From assembly GCA_905221605.1 (NCBI GenBank), contig CAJNDS010002117.1, positions 62,001-126,000 of the forward strand: a DNA stretch of 64,000 nucleotides, in the 5' to 3' direction. Source of the stretch: Symbiodinium natans (lineage: Eukaryota > Sar > Dinophyceae > Suessiales > Symbiodiniaceae). Below are positions 12,850-24,739 of the stretch, piece by piece (the first letter of the stretch is position 1; the number at the start of each line of letters is the position of its first letter). The position numbers were made by a program, and so were the translations under genes. The notes beneath the pieces are model-generated. The model did no database searches. It saw only the letters and a list, made by a program, of their open reading frames with translations, and was not told the DNA's origin.

Positions 12850-13180
12850 CAGAACACCGAGAAGTGCCAGATTTGATCAGATTTGGCAGATGTCAGCTGC
12901 GGCCTGTGCGCAGGCATCTTCTGGAAGCGGGCGCCCCACTCGTGATAGTCCTGAGCCAAAAGCGGGAATCCGAAACCTTGCAAACCTTGCAAACCTTGCA
13001 CCAAGTCGTCGCGCTCCTCCAATTCGTCCACTTTCAGCAGGTGTGCCTCTGCACAGTCACACCCGCTGCAATCTCTGCACGTCTCATGTGTAGTTTGGAC
13101 CGCTGCCTCGGTAGCCGGATCTCTTTGGCTGCTCCTTTGCAGCCGCGACAAGGCTTCGCGCAGGACCTTGCGGCGCTGCA
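12850..13180 (-). CDS. Possible exon(s), helical Cys-containing protein
   Basis: The minus-strand open frame reads KVLREALSRLQRSSQRDP, then CRDCSGCDCAEAHLLKVDELE and ERDDLVQGLQGLQ, protein-like and helical. The opposite strand carries a 203-codon ORF (12783-13394) that I regard as its shadow, although a plus-strand gene cannot be excluded. A short direct repeat (gcaaaccttgcaaacc, around 12978-13000) lies inside. Confidence 0.35.
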
Positions 13181-14144
13181 TGGTGCGCTATTCACTTTTG
13201 CGCAGGTCCGAAGTCCGAGAGTTCGAGATGGTTGGAGTGAGCGCATGACAGAAGAACTGAAGACAGGTAGCCAAACGGTGTTCGAGATTCTCAGGATCGA
13301 CAGATCGCAGGGCGATCGCTGGTGCCATTGTCGAGGGAAGCTATCCACATCTATCGGCTGTCTTCATATGACTTTCCTTGGAAGTGCAAACTGAATTACC
13401 TGCTTCTGGTCTCCGCGTTCCACGACAAGCCAGCGTGCGCCCTGTCCAGGTGGCACACAGTTGGCCACAGCCGGGCCGACTTCATAGGATGTTAGATATA
13501 CAATTTCGTCAGTCATGTAATCCGCCGAGGCCGGAGGCCTGAGGCGTTTAGATCCAGGTCGAGGGAGCTTCTCATAGTTGCACCCACCTCCCAAGGTGCG
13601 GGCGAGCTTTTAGCGCGGAATAGGTATACCCCCCCTCGCCGACCAGTGTCCAGATGCGGACGACGTGCCAGGACCAGAGGAGATTTCGGGCCAACCATAG
13701 GGCCCCTTTACCCCCCCCCCCTAACCCTACAACCAGATGGGCCCTACTACAACTGAAAAGTGGACCTTATCACAACTGGTCCAAAAAGCGGTCCCAACCA
13801 CAACCAAAAGAGTATAGATGTGCCTTAATCATGGTTATATGGTGGGTGTTCGAAACAAATCATCCAACTGCGGTCGTGCAAAGAAGATGGGGGGCCGCAT
13901 TGTGGCAAAGATAAACAAACAACTTGACATCCAGTACCTGCCCAACAGGAATGATGGTTCAATCCCCAGACTCACATAGGTTTCGTACAAAGCTAGCGCG
14001 CTGCCGATGATGAAGGCTTTATGTTTCTTACTTGTATTTGCAGAAAACAACCAGAGCCTCCTTGCGCTTCGAGGGAGGTTTATGAGGGATCCCAACCCGA
14101 AAAAAAGTTGTCATGGTGTGGAGTGCAAGTTTACTATTGGCAAG

Positions 14145-14340
14145 GACGTTTCCATGAGCCTGCGGGATCTTCATTGTTTTGCACTACAAGCTTAATACAG
14201 GAATCGACGTTTCCATGAGCCTGCAGGATTTTCATTGATTGAAATGCTAGTTTAGTGCTGGAATCGCCGTTCCCATGAGCCGGCAGGATTGATTTGCACT
14301 ACAAGTTCAGCACGGGAATCGACGTTTCCATGAGCGGATG
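14145..14340. repeat. Four-copy ~60-bp tandem repeat
   Basis: Units begin at about 14145, 14206, 14266 and 14321 with the core gacgtttccatgagcctgca, followed by a variable ggatttTCATTG-like and CACTACAAG-like part and ending GGAATC. Spacings are 61, 60 and 55 bp; copies 2-4 carry point changes (for example gccgttcccatgagccggca) and a short deletion. It lies outside any recognised gene. Confidence 0.85.
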
Positions 14341-14344
14341 ATGG

Positions 14345-17157
14345 GCGACATTTTGGTTTCGGGCATTGTAAGGCTAAAGTTGGTAAACGTTTTGGCGCCC
14401 ACTTGCTTGACATGGTTGTGATTCTGTGCCTGAAGGCTCAAGGCAGGGAAGCCCTTTGTCTTTCGCGGAATATGAAGAACTCACTAAACGTTCCTGCAGA
14501 AATATCAGTAGCTAAACAAGAACCAAAAATCAATCCTCGCAGTCTTGCATTTTTCGCAGGACGGTCCGTACTACAACAGAAATTTGCTGGAAATGAAAGT
14601 GCTTCCTTGAGGGTTCCCAATCAGTTTCTGAAACCTTTCAATTCATAGCCGTAATTGCTGGTTGTGATAGGGGGGGGTTCTCGGTTCTCGCAAATCCAGG
14701 CCTAGTTGCAGGAGGGACCGTCTGGTTGTGGTCAAGGCTGGGTTGTGGTTGATGAAAGGACTACCCACCCCCCCCCCCCATGTCGGCCCCCTTTTTTTGC
14801 CTGGAACCACGAGCCGAAAGCGGACGGCGCGCCAGGACCAGGATCAGCCGAAGCCCCGCCCAGCAGGTCCCTCCTTCCTGCCCCCCCCCCCTTTCTGCCT
14901 TCCTGCCCCCCCCCCCCCCTGCCCCGTTTTTGCCTCTGGTGAGGGCGTCGCCTAAACCCTGAACCTTGAACCTTGAGCCTCCAGCGACTTGGGCGCTGCG
15001 GAGTCACCATGCTCACGCGGATGCGCTGGGCCGAGGCGGGTCGCGTAGCGTTAAAGCTACCTTGCTGGAAGCACGTAGAAACAAAAACGATCGAAATCAT
15101 TCGAAAGCTGGATGATGGAGCCTCCGTGATTAGATAGCTCGCTGCACGTGCACGGGCATGCGGATGCCTTCCCGATTCACATCATGAAGCAAATGGAAAA
15201 AGCCAAAAAGGCGAAACACCAACAAAGTGAGGCCAGGGCGTGGAGTTTGCATTCAGCACCGACAGCCTCTTATTGCTACATGGAAGCTGGCGGTCTTCAT
15301 TTGTCACTGGTAACTGGTAGCATCATCAGCTTGTTTGAACAGTCTGAGAGCCGCGCCGCTCTCTCACGGAGCGGTTCTCAATGAAGGCCAATGGCAGTGC
15401 CTCGAAAATTTCTCAATGAGTAGGGAACCCCATGGTGCTGTGCATGCTAAGACTGCTAAGATGGTGACCCGCATTGGGGGAGCGTTGCCCGGGTCTTCCT
15501 TGCTCGATTGAAGCCTGCGGACCTCCCATGCCATGCAGTAGCAGCCCCCCTTTGATGAAGGTTACAGGTGACCTGCGCCAGCCTCATCAATTTCACGAAA
15601 TCCCCGGAAGTATCCCTTGATGCTGCCATGGCCTGGGTCACTGGGCCCGACATGGAAAGGGGCTTTCCCTCTGCTGAAGAGCTCTGAGGGCTGCGCCGTG
15701 CCTTTCTGCTCCGGGAGGTGCAGGGCGCGGGCGCTTCTTGGCCAAGTCCCACTCGGCCTACGACGCGCCGACTCAGACGGGCTCTCACGTTCTCGGGCCT
15801 TTAAGCACAAGAAGGAGGAATGTACTTTGGATCGGCAGCTCACGGTCCTGCCAAGACTGGAGCATGTCATCAGCACCTTAGGCCAGAAGAGTTCCTAACA
15901 ACAAAGCCTGGCGCAAAAATGTGCAAACGCAGCTAGGGCATGCTGGGGCTAGGCATCTAGCTAATCTGCAGACCATGGGTGAGAAGACCGTTCACCAATC
16001 CCACCGTCATCTCCTCGAGTCAGCATTGTACAACGGCACAGCGCAAGTGCAGCAGCTCCGCATTTCGGTAGGTTGCGAGGCTAAGAAGAGCACGCAATCA
16101 TCAGTGTACATTCCACATGCCTTAGAGAATGGAGGGCACACCGGGATTTCACTCAAGACATCCAAACAATTCCACAAAGCTGTTACAGCCGACCCGTTGT
16201 CGCATGAAGAAGCACTTCCTGACATGTCACGCCGTGCTGTTCTTGTGTGCTCATGTGTGCTCGAAACTTTTCAGCACTGAACCAAGCTGGCATCGCTGTC
16301 TCTTGCGTGCCGTTCTTTGACCAGGTCGAAGGGGATGATGTCCCCCCTGCGCTTCGATACCAGCGATGCCACAGTCAGCGGGAGATGCCATGGTCATATT
16401 AGTACTTGGCAGCCTAAGCTACCCATCACCATGGCAGTTTGCGGAGTCTCTCCCCCAATCACAGAGGGCTCATCTGTCTGGCAAAGCAAACATGTTCAAG
16501 ACGTTGATGATCGCAAAATAAGCTTCTCCAGCATTCACCAGGGAAGAACGGACTGTCCTGAGGTAATTAGCTCACCTTCTTCCTGGAGGCCGGAGAGGCC
16601 GTGCGAAACAAAGTCCACCAGCACAGTGAGAGATAGAGAGAGACAGAGAGAGGGCGCCAGAGGCAATGCAACAAGAAGCTGGTGCGCTTGAGACCGGAAG
16701 CACCATGTGCCCAAATATCTTTACACGTATGGTGCTCCTGGCTGCTGAAGCGGCTCCGTGATGTCGTCTGCCCGAGAATCCCTTTTCTCTCGACGCTCCT
16801 ACAACACGGTGGTATTTAACGGGCCAAGTGCTGAGGATTGAGCATGATTGAGCCATCCAGCTGCTTCCACACCTTCGCCTGACACTCACACCCATGTCAG
16901 GGCACAGGGCATATGGCCGACGTGCTTGGCAGCAACCTGGTGTGCCGTCTTGTCTTTTGGGCAAGCTTGCATCGATCGTGAATCGCCCCCGGGAGCTCTT
17001 ACACCCAAGGCCAGGCCAAGGTTTCTGCCTGAATGCTGGGCTATGCCCGTTTGAACAACGCAAAGTTCTGCCAGCCGCTTTGCAGCCAAGCAGCAAGTAT
17101 CTGAAGTTCTGAAGAGATGCTTGCTTTGAAGCTCATTGTCATGGGTTGCGAACCAAC
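14345..17157. other. Largely non-coding; poly-C runs
   Basis: Runs of C at about 14769-14780, 14881-14890 and 14907-14918 lie in a pyrimidine-rich block that generates several spurious Pro-rich ORFs. Some minus-strand readings (for example 15600-15700, SELFSRGKAPFHVGPSDPG) are open but unrecognised. A short GA tract lies near 16628-16650. No gene can be called. Confidence 0.45.
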
Positions 17158-19400
17158 TTATCTGAGAGATGATTCCGGTTCTTCCAGAGATTCATAGGAA
17201 AACCGCCGGTACTCAACATCAGAAGGGAGGTTGTCCAGGTCCGAGATGAAGGTCACCGCGAAGGCGTTCAGCGCAAAGTCACTCGCTGCCCCAGAGGTTG
17301 CCAGGTAGACTGGGAGCGAGTACACGATAAAGATCCGATAGAGGCCGTTGGACACGTAACCTCGGGCTTCAGGAGCAAACGAGACAAAGAAAAGGAAGGG
17401 TCGCGGGGGACGGGGGGTGGGTAAATAGGGGAGCAAATAGGGCCAAATAGGGTTCCTTGATGTTCTATCTTCCTTAGCAAGTCACACATGAAGAAGCGGA
17501 GCACGACTTCCGCTTGGCTGAGCCTGAGCCGAGGGGATGCGTCCTCGCCTGCTTCGGACAGTGAATCCTGCCTCAGCAGGGCCACCCACAAGTCGTGGTT
17601 GGTTGCCTGCGAGTCATCCAGGCGCAAGGCCCAGCGGCTGATCGTGGTGAAGGAGGTTTCGGAATCAGGGCGGAAGGAGTTCAGGCTGATGTGGTATTGC
17701 ACGAACAGGGAACACGCCCAAAAGAACCGGGAGAAGAGAGTCATCTCGATGGGCTCAACCATAGCGGAGTAATACACACAGGCGAAAATGGAGGAGAGCA
17801 GGAAGGTTTGCATGCACTGCGAGATGGGCACCTTGGGATCCTGGTATATATTTACTGCTGTCACGGTCTGGTTGTCGACAACACCCTTCTTGGCGTCGGC
17901 AAATGCACTTTGGAGGTCATAGAGCATAAAGGCCGAGAAGGCAGCTGCGAGCAGGGCAAAGATGGGCCAACTGCAAGGAAGGCAAATGTTGCATGAAACC
18001 TGCAGCAGCACGTCAGGTCGAAGAAGCAGGCCCGGGACCAGAGCGTAATGGATCAGGGTATTGCAAGCTGTGAGAATGAAAATTTTCATTAGGAAGTCCA
18101 GCAAATGCCTAGTACGTCCGCGCGCACACACGAGGTTCACAACAGCAAATGCTATGTGCAGGCCCACCACTAACAACAGCATGTACTGGAAGTGGTAAAC
18201 GCCATGTGTGTCCTCCATCTCCTTCTCCACTTTCAATTCTTCAAGCTCAGCGGAATTATTCAAGAAGCCAGCTTGTGCTGCCAGCATCGCGGCATTCTCG
18301 CCTTTCGCCGACATTTGGGCAAATGTCTGTTGCACCTTTGCTTCCTCCAAAAGGCATTGGAAAGGAACAGGTTCAGGTGCAGAACTCGCTTCCATCAACA
18401 TTGTTTTACCTTCACTGCTCGTCTCCTCAAGAACCAGCGGGTGCTCCATTGCGTACTGCATCGCAGCCAGGGGGTAGACCAGAAACCCGGATGACACCAT
18501 CTTTCCATAGAGCAGGAAGGAGCGGAAACCATAGTTCAGCACGTCGAACTGAAGTACCTTTTCATCCAACGGCTCAACAAGGAGCCATCTTCTCAAGCTT
18601 CCCCAAGACACCAGTCGCATCATCCGTTTGTCCATGTCAAGTTTCTTCTTCCGAACAAGGTCAATTCCCTGGTCAATGAAAGTGGAATTCCCACTGGCTC
18701 CTTGTGAGAACAAGCGCCGAACAATCTCGAGACGGCTGTCAAGTTTGCTGTTCGCAAGAGCCCTTGGACGTTCTGCAAGTGGGGTGATGTAAAAGTAGTT
18801 TGGTTCACTTCCAGTCAGGGTTGTAAACGCGGCGTTGCCAAATGCAGCAGCAGCCAGGGCTTGGTCTGCCAAGTGTGGATGCTTCTGCAGAATCGCAAAA
18901 ACCTCATCCGTCTGTCCGATTGTTGCAGCGCATTTCAACAGCACAGCTTCTCTTTCTTCACTAGTAGAGCCCGGAACATGATCCTTGTACTTGCTCGCAC
19001 AAGACTCCAACATCAGATGCCACATCGTCGGTTTAAAAGAAATGTTGTAAGGATTGAGATACTGTGACCAATCAGCGAAGGCTTCGCGGTCCTGTTTCTC
19101 TTGCTTTGACGTCTGGGACAGATGCCTGGCCGAACTGGCCAAAGGCCACTGGCCCAGTGACTCACCCTTCTCAGGCTCAGTCGCTGCAGAGGCAGTGGCG
19201 TGAAGGCCTTCGTGGCGCTGCAAGGCACAGCGCACTTCCAAGGCTGCGAGGCGCCCCTGGAGATCTTGCACGTCGCTCACATGAGCAACGCGCTTCTCCA
19301 GGTCCTTCACATAGCTCCAACACCACGAAAGACCCAAAAGACCCGAGGCCAAGAGCAGAGCCAAAAGGCCCAAAAGAAGCGACGAGCAAGAGCACGCCAT
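17158..19400 (-). CDS. Ankyrin-like multi-pass membrane protein, two exons, 715 aa
   Basis: Exon 1 (19400-17456) and exon 2 (17360-17158) join to 715 codons plus stop. Residues ~5-30 form a signal anchor (LLLGLLALLLASGLLGLSW), followed by a short coiled coil (VKDLEKRVAHVSDVQDLQGR). The middle, to ~residue 390, is soluble and helical with ankyrin-like helices (GKTMLMEASSA, KGENAAMLAAQAGFL). Five or six hydrophobic segments follow, starting YMLLLVVGLHIAFAVVNLVC and including MKIFILTACNTLIHYALV and QTFLLSSIFACVYYSAMV; exon 2 supplies GLYRIFIVYSLPVYL and an acidic tail. This order recalls ankyrin/ion-transport proteins, but no pore or voltage-sensor motif is visible, so channel function is not claimed. 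The unspliced frame runs on for 62 codons into a Pro/Ser-rich intron reading and loses the last helix; splicing restores it. The 95-bp intron has a GA donor (AAG|GAACCC) and AG|G acceptor. In-frame stops precede the ATG; an alternative would splice exon 19618-19491 onto this ORF. Confidence 0.8.
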
Positions 19401-19490
19401 GGCTGGCTACGGCTACGGCTACAGCTCCGAGAACTACCCTTCGCCTTTCAGCGGGGAATGTGGCATCCAGTTGCGAGGTCAAATGAACTA

Positions 19491-20775
19491 CCTGCTGCCC
19501 GCGCAGAACGTTCTGAAGGTGACATGGCATGACCACATCTGCGATGGCCTTGCTGAGACGCCCCACGAGGTCAGGCTTCCTGGCCTCGAACAACAAGGTC
19601 AGAATTGGCTCCAGTTGCTTTTGGCAGCACAGAACACATTGGAATAGCTATAAGCAGCTAAAAACTTCAGAGCCTTGGTGGGAAAGTGTGCACATAACAG
19701 GCAATTCCGCCTGGCCTATCCAGCAGCTGCGCAGAAGGCAAGCTTTCCCACCAGCACAGACTGCGGAATACGATTGACTGCATGGTCTCTGGGACACCAA
19801 TGAAGCAGCAGATGGTTGAGCTTGTCTCCACGCGCAGGCAGAATCCACTTTCCAGCATCATCCAGAGCGCGGAGTCGCCTCGCAGGTCGCAGGTCGCAGG
19901 TGGAGATCTCACCACAGCGGAGCTGGACAAGATGAACCTAGATCTTCCCGAGGTAGGCAAAGGCCCTTGAAAGCCCTCTGATGCTACAGGCCTCGGCAGA
20001 AGCCAGCCTGACGGAGCGCGTATGCCCGTCACCACAAGGGCAAAATAAGCCACCGTGCTAGGGCGGCATTGACCAAAATCAGATGCCGATGGAGACTTCA
20101 ACCTATGTACGTGTGAACCGTGTTTTACGGTCGCACGGTCCCGAAGCCATGCCCATGAATGCTGAGCAGATCCTGCATCCATTACAGCATCGGCACAACA
20201 ACAGCAGAGAGGAAATGGGCGAGGTGCTCACCAGAGACTTCAGAGATCTTCAGCGGCAACAGCTCCCACAGCCCGAGATCTTGGATCCTGCTATATCCTG
20301 CTCGTTCTACCGCTTGCGCTCTGCAGTTGGAAGCAGGAGTCGCGAGTCAGTCAAGCGCAGTGTCGAGCACCTGCCTCGCCAAGAGCAGCTTTGTTGATGT
20401 CAATTTCAGTTAGGCCCGAATCGATGGCTTCAGCCAAGCTGCAGAAAGACTGACAGGGCTGCGTAGAAGGCGCCAAGCCCCAGCGCTGTAGGTTTGCTAA
20501 CTCTCAGAGGCGGGATGATTGCCACAAGACTTGCGCCTCTCAGGTGCTCGGGTGTGGGGCCGGCAGCAACTTGTAAATGTTTGCAAAGTAAGTATGTCTT
20601 GCAACCCAAAAAGCCGGCCATCTGCGGCCTGGCGTCCCACTGCGAACGGAGTTCCACCAAGCAGCAGGGCTGAGTAGAGGATGTAAAACCAAGGCTTGGA
20701 CCCCAATTTCCAAGCGTTGGTGCATTCGCCGCCTTCGAAGCGCTCGCCTCGCGTCTCTGCCAAAAGGATCCTGGC
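19491..20775 (-). CDS. Unrecognised multi-exon gene
   Basis: Four minus-strand exons are supported by composition and splice sites. About 20775-20605: CAG|G acceptor, ARILLAETRGERFEGGECTN, then a hydrophobic WFYILYSALLLGGTPFAV. About 20438-20375: LAEAIDSGLTEIDINKAALG with a GC donor (GAG|GCAGG). 20287-20232: IQDLGLWELLPLKISEVS followed by GTGAGC, a consensus GT donor. About 19618-19491: QLEPILTLLFEARKPDLVGR, then LSKAIADVVMPCHLQNVL and a GT donor. The helical, leucine-rich character fits an armadillo/HEAT-like or membrane-associated protein, but no family is recognised. The last exon ends 91 bp upstream of the membrane-protein ATG, so the two calls may be one gene or two. Plus-strand ORFs at 19782-19970 and 20083-20397 are taken as shadows. 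Confidence 0.45.
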
Positions 20776-22498
20776 CTGAAGCACCTGGAGATGGAGATGG
20801 AGTGCTTGGCTGCACTTAGGAGGGTAGTAAAAAACTAAACTTTTAGCTGCCTTATTAGGAAACCCAATAAACCCAAAACGGCTAAAGATCTAAAGTTACA
20901 GTAAAGCACCACAAAGAGTGCACGTACCCCCCCCTTCCCCCCCTCCCAACGGTTCTGCACATTCCTACACGATATTCTGCGAGCGAAAATCTGCGAAAAG
21001 GTTGTCTAATCGAAGGCCCCTCCACTTGCTTACCTATCCAATCTCAAATCCCTGACAAGAAACGATGTCAACAGTCTCATCTTCGGTTGCACCCTCCGAG
21101 CTTGCCATCTGGCCGGAAGTGCAGCATGGGCACCAGCACCAGAAGCCAAACCTCGGGCTTTTGCTTTGGCAGAGTGTAAAAAAGCCCTAACAAGCACCAG
21201 GTTTATCTCGACCCACCCGGTGTAAAGTCAGCCCAAACCCGGCGACACACAGCACGGAAAGGCAAATGAAGGAAGTCACTCCAGGCCGTGTAATGTCAGC
21301 CCCACATGGCTTATGTGAGCGTTTACGCTTTTTTACAAAAATGCCTCCGGAGCTGTGCACAGTGGGTTGAGAAGTCTTACAGCAGCATTTCGGTTTTGAA
21401 TAGCGAAACTGCCGGGGCACATGGGCTTGGGAAGGCGGTTTTGGGATGGCTTTATAGCCTTGCAGGCTTGGCAAAGCATGGTTCTCCGGAGTCGCGGGGG
21501 GAAGGCTAGGCCATGCCAGCCAACCTCCCCACCTCCCCTACAGGGGGTCCTCCCCGCTGCAGCACGCCAATGCATCACTGGAGTCGCGGGAAGAAGGCCG
21601 GCCAGGCCAGCCAACCACCCCACCTGACCTGCAGGGCGTCCTCCCCATTGCAGCAGTCAGAGTCTGGGTCTCGTGTTGAGATTTCGGCATCACTCCGCGT
21701 GCAATGCAAGCGCAGATGTTTTGCAAAGGCGGCGTCCCAAGCCACTTCAAACCTTCTGGGTCTTTTTCGTCACTTTACAGTACTGCTTGGCACGGTTCGA
21801 CGTCCACGCAGCGAGCCACGCTTTCCGCCCGCTGGAACTCTCCAGTGTCTTAGGGGCTGCCCATTTGATTTGAGAGAGCTGATACAACCTCTGAAAATTG
21901 TCACTTTGAGTTGCAGCTCAGTCGTTACATAGAAACGTGCAGTAGGTTCGACTTGCGAACGCATCCCCTTTGGCAAGGAAGTCGTAAAGAATCCTACGCA
22001 AGCATCCGCAGTGCCGAGGTCCCACTCGGCATCACCATGTCTCATTAATAGCAAAAAAAGCGATCCCCTAAGCTAGCTCACTCGGCATAGCGTCCTCCCA
22101 GGGCGCACCCGCAACAACAAGAACTGTATTTAAGGCACAGCTGTGCTTTGGAAGGACTCGCGCGGAATGGCTTTCCCCAAGTGCGCACACACAGAGATAG
22201 AACAATGATTCAAGGTAGGTCCATGCTTCTTGGCAGGAATCGACAAGTTATTTCAGGCATTGTGCAATGGGGCCCGCACAGTGGAATGCTTGCACTGACT
22301 TCATGCATCGGGTTACAGCACAAAGAACGATCCCACCATGTTCCCAGACAATGTGCACAGTACTACATGACTACAAGACGGCAAAATTCAGAGTCTGATG
22401 AAATATCAGACATGTGGAGGATGTCGGGAAGCAAGCCCAAACCCCACAGCACATGGGCTTGCCCACGACTTCACCCGGCAGGGTCGACTTAACCCTAC
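20776..22498. other. No gene recognised; short direct repeats and poly-C
   Basis: C-rich runs occur at about 20929-20945. A roughly 55-bp segment is repeated imperfectly at about 21497-21550 and 21582-21650 (caacc...ccacct...cagggngtcctcccc), so the two overlapping Pro-rich ORFs there are probably repeat readings. No exon is convincing. Confidence 0.4.
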
Positions 22499-23078
22499 CA
22501 CGAGGCTGCTGGCATCCGAGGAGCCCGTAGAGGAGCGCCAGCCGTCGAAACCAGGCGCTGGAACCGGGCCCAAAGTCTTGGTACGGCAGAGTCACCTGAA
22601 ACTCAGTCTCTTAGAGAGCAGACATATGGTGACATCGTGGGGGCAGCTTGAGGGTGACACTTTGTCATCGTCGGCCCAATACTAGTTACTAGTCAACCAT
22701 CACAGTCATGGCCACTAAAATTCAGGTAGTCTGTAGTGCTTGATGCCTCCGCGCCGGCAGGGATGTCCAGGCTGGCAGCTATGATGCCTCAGCGGCCGGG
22801 TGGTCCAAGGAAGAGGGAGCGTTCAACAATGACATAAGATGACTCTCATCGCTTATCAACTCTAATCGTTCATCCCAAGCTTTGGAGGCCCCCCCCCCCC
22901 CTGCCTCGCAAAATACACCAAGGCAAAACAACCTCAAGACGAGAAGCTGACCTTCTCCGTTCCATCGGTGAGCCGGCGAGCGTTCGGTCTGCAGGAGTGG
23001 TTGAAGATGGTCCCCAGGCCATACAAGGCTTCAAATCGGTTGATACGTGCGCGCAGGGTGTGAATCAAGCGAGGCAAC
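22499..23078 (-). CDS. SET-domain (SMYD-like) methyltransferase, two exons of a larger gene
   Basis: Probable protein-lysine methyltransferase. Exon 23078-22952 (CGAG|G acceptor, GT donor) encodes INRFEALYGLGTIFNHSCRP followed by NARRLTDGTEK; NHSCRPN is the signature of the SET catalytic core, which binds S-adenosylmethionine. Exon 22595-22499 (TTTCAG|G acceptor) encodes VTLPYQDFGPGSSAWFRRLA, then LLYGLLGCQQPR. This corresponds to the post-SET part of SMYD-type enzymes (LT.SY.D.....RR..L...YGF.C). The short exon that should carry 'F.A...I..GEE' between them (22596-22951) was not located, and the N-terminal SET half and any MYND zinc finger should lie to the right. The post-SET cysteine pattern looks incomplete. 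Family confident, extent not. Confidence 0.7.
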
Positions 23079-24030
23079 CTCGGATTGCCCCGCAAGCAGC
23101 CGCCATTAGACAACTGCATGAACAACGGCCGTGTGATGCATAGATTGCAAAGTGCAAGCCGGCAACTTTTCAAGCACGCTCTTCGGCACCAACAACAGCG
23201 GAAAGAAGTAGAGAAATGCAGGCACATCCTCAGTCATGCGATCAAGAAAGTCACAAAGATTCTCGTCAAAGCGGACGATGCTTCATTTAAATTCGTGAAG
23301 ATCTTTGATGCGTGCAAATTATCACTCACAATTCAAAAACAAGAGCAAGACATGCGAGCACCGTTCCAAGGCGTAAAAAGACATGACTGTTCTGCAGCGT
23401 TGCTTGGACAGCACGAGGGTGATAGCAGGATGGCACGTCCCCCGTGAACTGCAACGGCTTTTCAATGAGGAGGACAGAATGTGCTGGCACGTCATGTAGG
23501 ACAATGAAGGAGTACCTACAGCTTGCACTTCTGGACCACGATAACTCCCTTGAGCCCCACGGCTCTGCGCTCAGCTATGAGGCTGGCCTGCAAGCCGAGC
23601 ATCCCTCGCGTTGGCTCTTTCTTGAGCTGAAGAGGACCCATGAAGCAGCAGCCAGCGGAACGCTGCGCTTCATGGGAGGCAACCACTTCTTCCCATGAGG
23701 AAGCTTCCATGCAACTGATCTGTAGCTGTTCCCTCACCTAAACAACTAGGCAGCTAGGTTGGGCCAGTTCAGGAGAACAGCAACTCGAGACTGCGCGCAT
23801 TATGTATGCCAAAATCACTGAACGTGTGCTGCAGTAAGACTGGGACGGTGTTGGTGTCCCACTCCGACCTTTTTCAATCCAAAACAATTTCTTTTGTTGG
23901 ATTCATTGGATTCATCGGATGGCTTCCTGCCTGCGCATGGGATTTCTGGGCCACTGATCGAAGGTCACAGATTCCCGGATCCAGTACCTCGCGCCGATGC
24001 AAGATCTTGTAATATGGGTCGTTGAGCACC
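23079..24030. other. Probable SET-gene introns or upstream exons, unresolved
   Basis: The N-terminal part of the SET-domain gene is expected here, but I found no clear exon. A plus-strand ORF (23504-23698, MKEYLQLALLDHDNSLEPHG) is open and protein-like but unrecognised. Confidence 0.3.
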
Positions 24031-24031
24031 G

Positions 24032-24430
24032 TTGTCTGCATTCTCTTGCCAATGCCCCCAGTGGCCCAGTGGCTCGAGATATCTCGAGATGAGAAGCATC
24101 TTCACGGATCGTTTACATCTTTCTCGGCGTTGCAAGATCTACTTCAAGCACTCGGCCATGCTGCCACTAGGATTGGGCACCCGGCGCATCCTGCATCTCA
24201 ATGATGGCCCCAAAGGCATCGCCGATGGCGTCCCCAATGAGCAGCTGCGTGGCCTGAGAGACAATTACCCGCACGGCCACATACGGCCACGTTTTGAACA
24301 TGCCTTGCCCTTCGGGCACTTCGGAGAGCCTTCAGCCATTTTGCACGCATTTCTGGAGTACTTTCGGGATTTCACGAACCGCAGCGAGGCGGAAAGTGCT
24401 TTTCTTTTCGCATATGGCATTAATGTGTAA
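24032..24430. CDS. Coding-looking segment, strand unresolved
   Basis: The plus strand is open for 132 codons ending at 24430, with protein-like C-terminal text (LNDGPKGIADGVPNEQLRGL ... AILHAFLEYFRDF). In the same codon register the minus strand has a CTCAG|G acceptor near 24264 followed by ATQLLIGDAIGDAFGAIIEM, which resembles the N-terminal (L/I)GDA.GDA.GA motif of ADP-ribosylglycohydrolases. The two frames are exact codon-for-codon complements, so base composition does not discriminate. Neighbouring genes favour the minus strand; the uninterrupted length favours the plus strand. No second ADP-ribosylglycohydrolase motif (TDDTQ) was found nearby. Confidence 0.4.
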
Positions 24431-24687
24431 TCATTACGTTGCAGAGGGGCCTGAGATGGCCTGAGAGGGTACAGGCAATTACTATCAATTACTAAATCCG
24501 ACTCCGACAGCTAAGATTCCGTCTGGACCGCTGCTAGCCAGCAGCTCTCGACGGCGCGCCCGCGCCTTTGCAGCCCATACTAGTCCACTGAATTCTGGCT
24601 CCAAAGGCTCTTCCGGGTTTCCTTGCACCCGGTGCGTAGCAAAGACGTAACACTTACCAGTTTGATGCCTACTGTCCGTTGCATCTA

Positions 24688-24722
24688 TACATATATATAT
24701 ATATATGTATATATGTATAGTC
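24688..24722. repeat. TA-rich microsatellite
   Basis: Alternating TA (catatatatatatatatg) continues into gtatatatgtatag, a near-perfect inverted repeat that could form a hairpin. Confidence 0.8.
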
Positions 24723-24739
24723 AATATATGTTAATGTAA

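Noticed and set aside
12783-13394. 203-codon plus-strand ORF
   Set aside because: The opposite strand gives more protein-like text and agrees with the gene direction of the window; the plus ORF lacks motifs.
14706-15100. Pro-rich ORFs on both strands
   Set aside because: Caused by poly-C runs; no splice signals or conserved motif.
17268-17436. C-terminal 62 residues of the unspliced 710-codon ORF
   Set aside because: Replaced by the spliced exon 17360-17158, which restores a hydrophobic helix; the read-through tail is intron sequence.
19398-19401. Overlapping divergent start codons (minus ATG 19400, plus ATG 19399)
   Set aside because: CCATGG is a palindrome, so a well-placed ATG on one strand automatically gives one on the other; the plus ORF (MAGYGYGYSSENYP...) has no other support.
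24688-24722. TA tract as a promoter or origin
   Set aside because: A simple microsatellite; no neighbouring gene start or initiator-like signals.
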